Below, in pieces: positions 59,160 through 64,000 of a stretch of 64,000 nt of DNA (positions within the stretch are counted from its first letter, which is position 1; each line of letters opens with the position of its first letter). The DNA is taken from positions 24,751 through 88,750 of the forward strand of contig CAYORU010000011.1 in the NCBI GenBank assembly GCA_964406445.1, written 5' to 3'. Origin of the DNA: SG8-30 sp964406445. GTDB lineage: Bacteria; Pseudomonadota; Gammaproteobacteria; Steroidobacterales; Steroidobacteraceae. The notes below the pieces were generated by a model. The model made no database searches, was not told the origin of the DNA, and saw nothing but the letters and a program-made list of their open reading frames with translations. Both the position numbers and the translations under genes were made by a program.

Positions 59160-59642
59160 TCAGCCGCCGTGGCCGATCTGCGACAGCCACAGGTCCTGGG
59201 CCTGCTGCCAGGTGATGACCACGATGGTCGTGCCGTCCTCGTTGATGAAGTTCAGCGGGCCCAGGAACGTCATGTAGAACTCGCCGTGCTCGACGAAGTA
59301 CGTGCGGTCGTGGCGGGCATTGCAGGCCTCGTAGCCGTAGGCGGGGGCGACCGCTGTGGCGCCGCCCTGGTCCTTGCCGCCGCGGACCTCCATCTTGCCG
59401 CGGGTGAGGTAGTACTCGCCCGGCCCGATGTGGATGTGCCGCGCGAAGGACGAGCCCTTTGGGCAGTCGAACATCGCGGTCCACGCCCCGACCTCGGGCG
59501 CCACGTGCAGGAGCTTCCACCGGATGCCGCCCTGCGAGAGCGTATCCGGGAACGGCTGCCAGTCCACCGCGTCGATCTGCACGTACTCGCCCTCGGCCGC
59601 TGGCCGCGGGGCATAGTTGAGCTTGTTGCTGCTTGCGTTCAT
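59160..59642 (-). CDS. Cupin protein (ChrR/acetylacetone-dioxygenase-like)
   Basis: A 160-residue single-domain cupin. Metal ligands are seen in FARHIHIGPGEYYLTRGKME: His69, His71 and Glu76, with a further His likely later (NARHDRTYFVEHGEF). It resembles dioxygenase-type cupins that cleave C-C bonds of diketones or dihydroxyacetophenone, though many family members have other roles. GGGAG precedes the ATG, 14 bases after the TonB receptor's stop, so the two are co-transcribed. Confidence 0.8.
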   Translation of the reverse strand: MNASSNKLNYAPRPAAEGEYVQIDAVDWQPFPDTLSQGGIRWKLLHVAPEVGAWTAMFDCPKGSSFARHIHIGPGEYYLTRGKMEVRGGKDQGGATAVAPAYGYEACNARHDRTYFVEHGEFYMTFLGPLNFINEDGTTIVVITWQQAQDLWLSQIGHGG

Positions 59643-59656
59643 CTGCGAGTCTCCCG

Positions 59657-61834
59657 TCAGAACATGACCTTGATGGCCGCCGTGAAAAGCCTCGGCTGTC
59701 CCAGCGTGCCGATGATGATGCTGTCGAGCGGCACCAGCGGATTGAAGTTCGGGAACACCGTGGCGTCGGTGTAGTACTCCTCGTCGAACAGGTTCTCGAC
59801 GCCTGCCGACAGCTGCCAGCGCTCGTTGCCGATGCCGGCCCGCAGGCTGGCCACCGTGAAGCTCGGGTTCTCGACCGTGTTGCCGAGGTCCACCTCGAAG
59901 CTGCCGCTGTAGCTGACCTGCGCCCTCGCGAAGAAGCCGAGGCCGGCGGCAAGCTCGCGGTCGTAGTCGGCCGCAATGACCGCGGTGAAGTCCTTGACGT
60001 ACGGCGGCGTGAGGCCGCTCAGGTCAGTGCCGTCCGCCAGGATGGTCCCGGAATCCCACTCGGCGTCCACGTAACCGGCCCCGATCGACAGTCGCAGGCC
60101 CGCGGTCACCTGCCAGGCCAGGTCGATCTCGGCGCCGTACTGCGTCGAGTCGCCCGCGTTGACGATGCCCTCGACGAAGTCGCCGGTGACCGGATCCGCC
60201 GCCTGCAGCTCGAACTGCCGCTTCTCGTAGTCGATCAGGAAGGCGGCGGCGGTGAGCGTGACGCTGCCGTCGGCGAAACGGCCCTTGAAGCCGACCTCGT
60301 AGCTGGTGGCCTCCTCGGCTTCGAAGCCGAACAGCTCGTTCGAGCCCGCGAAGTTGCCCAGGTTGAAGCCGCCGGGCTCGAAGCCGCGTGCCGCGGTCGC
60401 GTAGAGGTTGCTGCCCTGGTCATCCAGGTACCAGGTGAGCGACAGGCGCGGCAGGAACTCCGTTTCCGACTGTCGCCCCGACAGGCTGCTCTGGCGGTTG
60501 GTCGTCTCGACCTCCCATCGGTCGATCCGCGCCCCCGCGCCGAACTCGAGGTCGCCGCTGCGATAGCTGGCCGTGACGAATGCCGCCTGCTGCTTGCGCT
60601 CGCGCAGGCGATCCTCGAAGGGCACCACTTCGACGACGTCCTGCTCGGTCGACGGATCGGGAATGATGCCGTCGAACAATGAGGCGCCGCCGAAGAAGAT
60701 CAGCGTGGAATCGAGGTCGTCCTCGTAATCGAGGTAGTAGAGCCCGGCCAGCCACTCGAACGGGCCACTGCCGGTGGAGGTGAAGCGCAGCTCCTGGCTC
60801 AGGACCTTGAGTTCCTGGGGCCGGAACAGGTCGAGGATGAACTCCTGCGAGTTGTCGAGATCCGTCTCGCGGTCGGAGTCGGTGTCGGTATAGGAGCTTA
60901 CCGACGTGACCGTGAAGGCCTCGGCCTCGTAGACGAATTCGAGCGTCGCCCCGATCGTCTCGCGCTCGTGGCGCGGGTTCGTGCTGAGATCGATCCCCGA
61001 GGGGAATTCGAAGTCGTCGTCCAGCTCGAGGCTCCACGGATCGTTCGGTCCGTCGAGCGCGTTCCAGCGCACCGAGGCGTGCAGCGACAGCCGGTCGGTC
61101 AACGACCCCGCGACGGCGACCCGCACCGACTCTTGGTCGACGGCACCGATGTCGCGCGAATTGGCGTTGCGCAGCCCGTTCGCGCGCGCCGAGTTGGGAT
61201 TGCTGAGATAGCCGTCGTTGCTGCTCGCCATGCCGAACAGCCGCAGCGCCCAGTCGGAGCCGCCGAGCGGCACGTTGAGGCTCGCCTCGACGTCCAGCAG
61301 GCCCTGGTCTCCGGCGCTCAGCATCGCGTGGCCGAAGAAGTCCGAGGGATCGGGCTTCGCGGTGACGAAGCGCACCGCACCGCCGATGTTGCTGCCGCCG
61401 TAGAGCGTGCCCTGCGGCCCCTTCAGCACCTCGATCCGCGCAAGATCGCCGAAGCGTGCCGAGGCGTCGGAGAAGACCTGCACGTCGTCGAGGTAGAAGC
61501 CGACGCCCTGCGTGTTGCCGAAGGAGCCGACCCCGCGGACCGATACGTTGGGAAAGCCGTCGGTGCGCACCGAGAGGTTGAGGTTGGTGACCAGCTGGCC
61601 CACGTCCTCCAGCCCCGTGACGCCGGCACGCTCGATGGTTTCCTCCCGCAGCGAGCTGATCGTCTCCGGGATCTCGAGCGCCGACTCGGCCCGCTTGCGG
61701 GCGGTGACGATGACCTCGTCGAGGACCGAGGTCGGACCCGCCGAACGGCCGTCGGCGGCGACCGCCGGGGTCGAAACACCCACGGCTGCGGCCACGGCCA
61801 GACCTATGACGCTGCGTCGCGCACTCATGTTCAT
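59657..61834 (-). CDS. TonB-dependent receptor linked to the cupin gene
   Basis: A 725-residue receptor: signal peptide (MNMSARRSVIGLAVAAAVGV), TonB box DEVIVTARKRAESALE, plug (VSVRGVGSFGNTQGVGFYLD, then RIEVLKGPQGTLYGGSNIGG) and barrel ending AAIKVMF. ATG at 61834 has GGAGGGGG directly upstream; the ATG six bases on is less well placed. With the cupin and AraC genes it forms a three-gene unit. A 16-bp palindrome lies about 63 bases upstream. Confidence 0.92.
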   Translation of the reverse strand: MNMSARRSVIGLAVAAAVGVSTPAVAADGRSAGPTSVLDEVIVTARKRAESALEIPETISSLREETIERAGVTGLEDVGQLVTNLNLSVRTDGFPNVSVRGVGSFGNTQGVGFYLDDVQVFSDASARFGDLARIEVLKGPQGTLYGGSNIGGAVRFVTAKPDPSDFFGHAMLSAGDQGLLDVEASLNVPLGGSDWALRLFGMASSNDGYLSNPNSARANGLRNANSRDIGAVDQESVRVAVAGSLTDRLSLHASVRWNALDGPNDPWSLELDDDFEFPSGIDLSTNPRHERETIGATLEFVYEAEAFTVTSVSSYTDTDSDRETDLDNSQEFILDLFRPQELKVLSQELRFTSTGSGPFEWLAGLYYLDYEDDLDSTLIFFGGASLFDGIIPDPSTEQDVVEVVPFEDRLRERKQQAAFVTASYRSGDLEFGAGARIDRWEVETTNRQSSLSGRQSETEFLPRLSLTWYLDDQGSNLYATAARGFEPGGFNLGNFAGSNELFGFEAEEATSYEVGFKGRFADGSVTLTAAAFLIDYEKRQFELQAADPVTGDFVEGIVNAGDSTQYGAEIDLAWQVTAGLRLSIGAGYVDAEWDSGTILADGTDLSGLTPPYVKDFTAVIAADYDRELAAGLGFFARAQVSYSGSFEVDLGNTVENPSFTVASLRAGIGNERWQLSAGVENLFDEEYYTDATVFPNFNPLVPLDSIIIGTLGQPRLFTAAIKVMF

Positions 61835-61896
61835 GAATCCCCCTCCACAAGAGTGACGGATCGGCTCCCGGCCTTTCAGGGCCTCAGGTTCCGGAA

Positions 61897-61912
61897 TTCC
61901 GACTCGTCGGAA
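61897..61912. promoter_or_regulatory. Palindrome upstream of the cupin-linked TonB receptor
   Basis: TTCCGAC-TC-GTCGGAA is a perfect 7-2-7 palindrome, with outer bases GGTTCCG/CGGAACC nearby giving a second symmetry. It sits in the 276-base divergent gap before the receptor gene and the FAD oxidase gene and is a likely operator. Confidence 0.45.
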
Positions 61913-62110
61913 CCCGAAGCTATGGGACACCGGGCGGCGACGCGGTGCCGACAACGCAAGGCCGGTTGACCGAGCGTGCAGCGGCGGCGGAGACGCGCGA
62001 AACAGTCATTGATTCAACCACTTGAAGTCGGCCCTCGGCGGCCAGCCTGCTTTGCCGGCAGGCCCTGGCACCGCTAGGATCGGCAGCTGTTCACCCTGGA
62101 CGCATGACCG

Positions 62111-63502
62111 ATGCAGGATCCGCGGCACCTCTACGACCGACTGACGGCCGCGCTTGGGACAGCGGCCGTGGTGGCCCCGGAGGGCATCGCGGCGCGGGCC
62201 GAGACCTGGGGGTCGAGCCGCGCGTGCCGGGCGCGCGCCGTGTTGCGGCCCGGCTCGACTTCCGAGGTCGCCGCAGCGCTGCGCGCCTGCCATGAGCTGC
62301 GCCAGCCCGTGGTGCCTTACGGCGGCGGCACGGGCCTGGTCGGCGGCGCCATCGCGACCGAGCAGGAAGTGCTGCTGTCCCTCGAGCGGATGCGCCGGAT
62401 CGAGGAGATCGATCCCGCCGGCCGCGTCGCCGTCGTCGAGGCCGGCGTGTCGATCCAGGCCGTCCAGGAAGCCGCCGCCGAAGCCGGGCTGTTCTTCCCG
62501 CTCGACCTCGGCGCCCGCGGCAGCGCCACGGTCGGCGGCGCGATCGCCACGAACGCCGGCGGCAACCGCGTGCTGCGCTACGGCATGATGCGGGAACAGG
62601 TGCTCGGACTCGAGGCAGTGCTGGCCGACGGCAGGGTGCTCTCGTCGTTGAACCGCCTGCTCAAGAACAATGCCGGCTACGACCTACGCCAGCTGTTCGC
62701 CGGGAGCGAGGGCACGCTCGGCGTCGTCACCCGCGCTGTCCTGCGGCTGCGCGAAGCGCCGCAGAGCCAGAACCTCGCGCTGCTGGCGGTGCCGGGCTTC
62801 GATTCCCTGGTGCGGCTGCTCAAGTCCGTCGACCGCGGCCTCGGCGGCACCCTGAGCGCCTTCGAGGTCATGTGGCCCGAGTTCTACGAGCTGGTCACCG
62901 CTCCGGCAGGCCGGCACGAAGCCCCCCTGCCGCACGGGTCACCGCTCTACTGCCTGGTCGAGTCGCTGGGCGGCGACGAGCAGCGCGACCGGGCGCAGTT
63001 CGAGGACGTCCTGTCGTCGTTGCTCGAGGCCGGCGTCGTGACCGACGCCGTCATCGCCGAATCGAAGGCCCAGGTCCAGTCGCTGTGGTCGCTGCGCGAC
63101 GACGTCGAGCAGATTCTGCGCATCGGCCCGGTGTTCATGTTCGACGTCGGCCTGCCCATCACCCGCATGCCGGCCTACCTCGACGAACTGCGCGGCCAGC
63201 TAGCGGCCCGCTGGCCGGACATGCGCTGCGTCGTCTGGGGTCACGTGGGCGACAGCAACCTGCACATCTGGCTCACCGTGCACAGCGAGGCCGAGGAAGC
63301 GCGGCTGGCCGTCGAAAGGCTCGTCTACGGTGGACTTGCCCAGATCGGCACCGTCTCCGCCGAGCACGGCATCGGACTGGAGAAGCTCGATTACCTGCGA
63401 TTCAGCCGCTCGGCGCCCGAGATCGAGACCATGCGCGAGATCAAGCGCGCACTCGACCCGCTCGCGATCCTCAATCCCGGCCGGGTGTTTCCGCTCGGCT
63501 GA
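62111..63502 (+). CDS. GlcD-type FAD-binding oxidase, second paralogue
   Basis: A 463-residue flavoprotein with the same layout as the enzyme at 35378: FAD-binding VPYGGGTGLVGGA, GARGSATVGGAIATNAGG and GSEGTLGVVTRAVLRL, then GHVGDSNLHIWL and VSAEHGIGLEKL in the catalytic half. D-2-hydroxyglutarate or D-lactate dehydrogenase-type activity is likely. The two proteins are paralogues, not recent duplicates (many differences throughout). It is divergent from the TonB receptor at 59657. Confidence 0.88.
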   Translation: MQDPRHLYDRLTAALGTAAVVAPEGIAARAETWGSSRACRARAVLRPGSTSEVAAALRACHELRQPVVPYGGGTGLVGGAIATEQEVLLSLERMRRIEEIDPAGRVAVVEAGVSIQAVQEAAAEAGLFFPLDLGARGSATVGGAIATNAGGNRVLRYGMMREQVLGLEAVLADGRVLSSLNRLLKNNAGYDLRQLFAGSEGTLGVVTRAVLRLREAPQSQNLALLAVPGFDSLVRLLKSVDRGLGGTLSAFEVMWPEFYELVTAPAGRHEAPLPHGSPLYCLVESLGGDEQRDRAQFEDVLSSLLEAGVVTDAVIAESKAQVQSLWSLRDDVEQILRIGPVFMFDVGLPITRMPAYLDELRGQLAARWPDMRCVVWGHVGDSNLHIWLTVHSEAEEARLAVERLVYGGLAQIGTVSAEHGIGLEKLDYLRFSRSAPEIETMREIKRALDPLAILNPGRVFPLG

Positions 63503-63584
63503 ACGGTCGCGGACACGGCAGGGTCGGGAGCAGCAGACCGCCGGGATGGCGCGCTTCGAGGAACGCGTTGCTCGACCCTGCGTC

Positions 63585-64000
63585 CTACAGCCAGAGCCGC
63601 AGCGTGCCCAGGATCACCGATACCGACACGCCCAGGCCGAGCACCAGCATCGAGCCGAGCCTGACCGTCATGGACAGGCGCAACGCCTCCATGTCCTTGC
63701 CAAAGTCGCTGCGAAGGATCTGCATATCCCTGGCCACCTCGCCACGATGGCTCTGCAGGTCCTTGGCAACGTCGCTGCGCAGCGAGCCGAGGCTCCTGTC
63801 CAGATCCACTCGCAGGCTGCCGATCTCGCGCAATAGCAACTCGTAGCGGTTCTCGATCTCTTGCCGGAGTTCAGTCCGCACGCCCGCCAGCTGATGCTCC
63901 AGCAGCTTCAGGTCCTGCTTCGTCGCGAGCGTCGTGCCCATGTCGCGCTCCATGGCATCCACCACCGCCCGGGCCTTCTCGGAGGGCACCTGGATGCTGA
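63585..64000 (-). CDS. DUF1640-like coiled-coil membrane protein, copy 6 (partial)
   Basis: The copy runs off the right edge, so only the part from SIQVPSEK onward is seen (about 138 residues). It is a mosaic: the LKLLEHQLAGVRTEL neck resembles copies 1 and 2, the following IENRYELLLREIGSLR resembles copies 3 and 5, and the stalk end and anchor (DFGKDMEALRLSMTVRLGS onward) are nearly identical in DNA to copy 5. It follows the FAD oxidase gene convergently. Confidence 0.75.
   Translation of the reverse strand, partial: SIQVPSEKARAVVDAMERDMGTTLATKQDLKLLEHQLAGVRTELRQEIENRYELLLREIGSLRVDLDRSLGSLRSDVAKDLQSHRGEVARDMQILRSDFGKDMEALRLSMTVRLGSMLVLGLGVSVSVILGTLRLWL

Overview
The window is GC-rich bacterial chromosome with dense, often overlapping genes. 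No rRNA, intact tRNA, transposase, phage gene or CRISPR array was seen. Five TonB-dependent receptors of the 'VTARKR' type, many esterases and amidohydrolases, and the mix of AraC, MarR, TetR and LysR regulators fit a free-living, scavenging gammaproteobacterium (Steroidobacteraceae or Nevskiales-like is my guess, with low confidence; a sphingomonad-like alphaproteobacterium is not excluded).

Layout. 1-2.4 kb: the start of a TonB receptor divergent from a LysR regulator. 2.4-5.2 kb: small envelope proteins and an ECF sigma/anti-sigma pair, with two mirror-image ECF promoters between the sigma gene and a divergent microprotein-DUF6249 unit. 5.2-18.5 kb: mostly single genes, namely two amidohydrolases, AraC, spondin-domain, ureidoglycolate lyase-like, alpha/beta hydrolases, CPBP protease, 2OG-Fe dioxygenase, and a MarR-cytochrome P460 pair sharing a repeated operator-like site.

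18.5-28.3 kb: a hydantoin-type locus. It has an NCS1 permease, ATP-dependent hydantoinase subunits HyuA and HyuB, an M20 carbamoylase, a TetR regulator and a TonB receptor, with a long inverted repeat in the hyuA-hyuB divergent promoter. 28.8-44.4 kb: a TonB receptor followed by seven tightly coupled genes (S9 peptidase, GlcD-type FAD oxidase, CocE/NonD esterase, secreted protein, tannase-type esterase, MFS permease, N-acyl-D-amino-acid deacylase). Next to it lie a MarR regulator and a D-amino-acid dehydrogenase/ornithine-cyclodeaminase-like pair. Together they look like a route for taking up and dismantling an ester- and amide-linked, D-amino-acid-containing compound.

44.5-50.3 kb: a small accessory region with three copies and a remnant of a DUF1640-like coiled-coil/membrane-anchor gene, an intact HEPN gene and a frameshifted HEPN remnant, a BrnA antitoxin behind a truncated BrnT, a DUF4258/DUF2283 pair, an HD alarmone-hydrolase-like gene and a MAPEG protein. 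Further copies of the coiled-coil gene lie at 16.3 kb and at the right edge. All six lie on the minus strand and look like mosaics of shared modules.

50.4-57.3 kb: acyl-CoA ligase, NylB-like serine hydrolase, TonB receptor, MaoC hydratase and TetR. 57.6-63.5 kb: glyoxalase I, AraC, cupin, TonB receptor and a second GlcD-type FAD oxidase.
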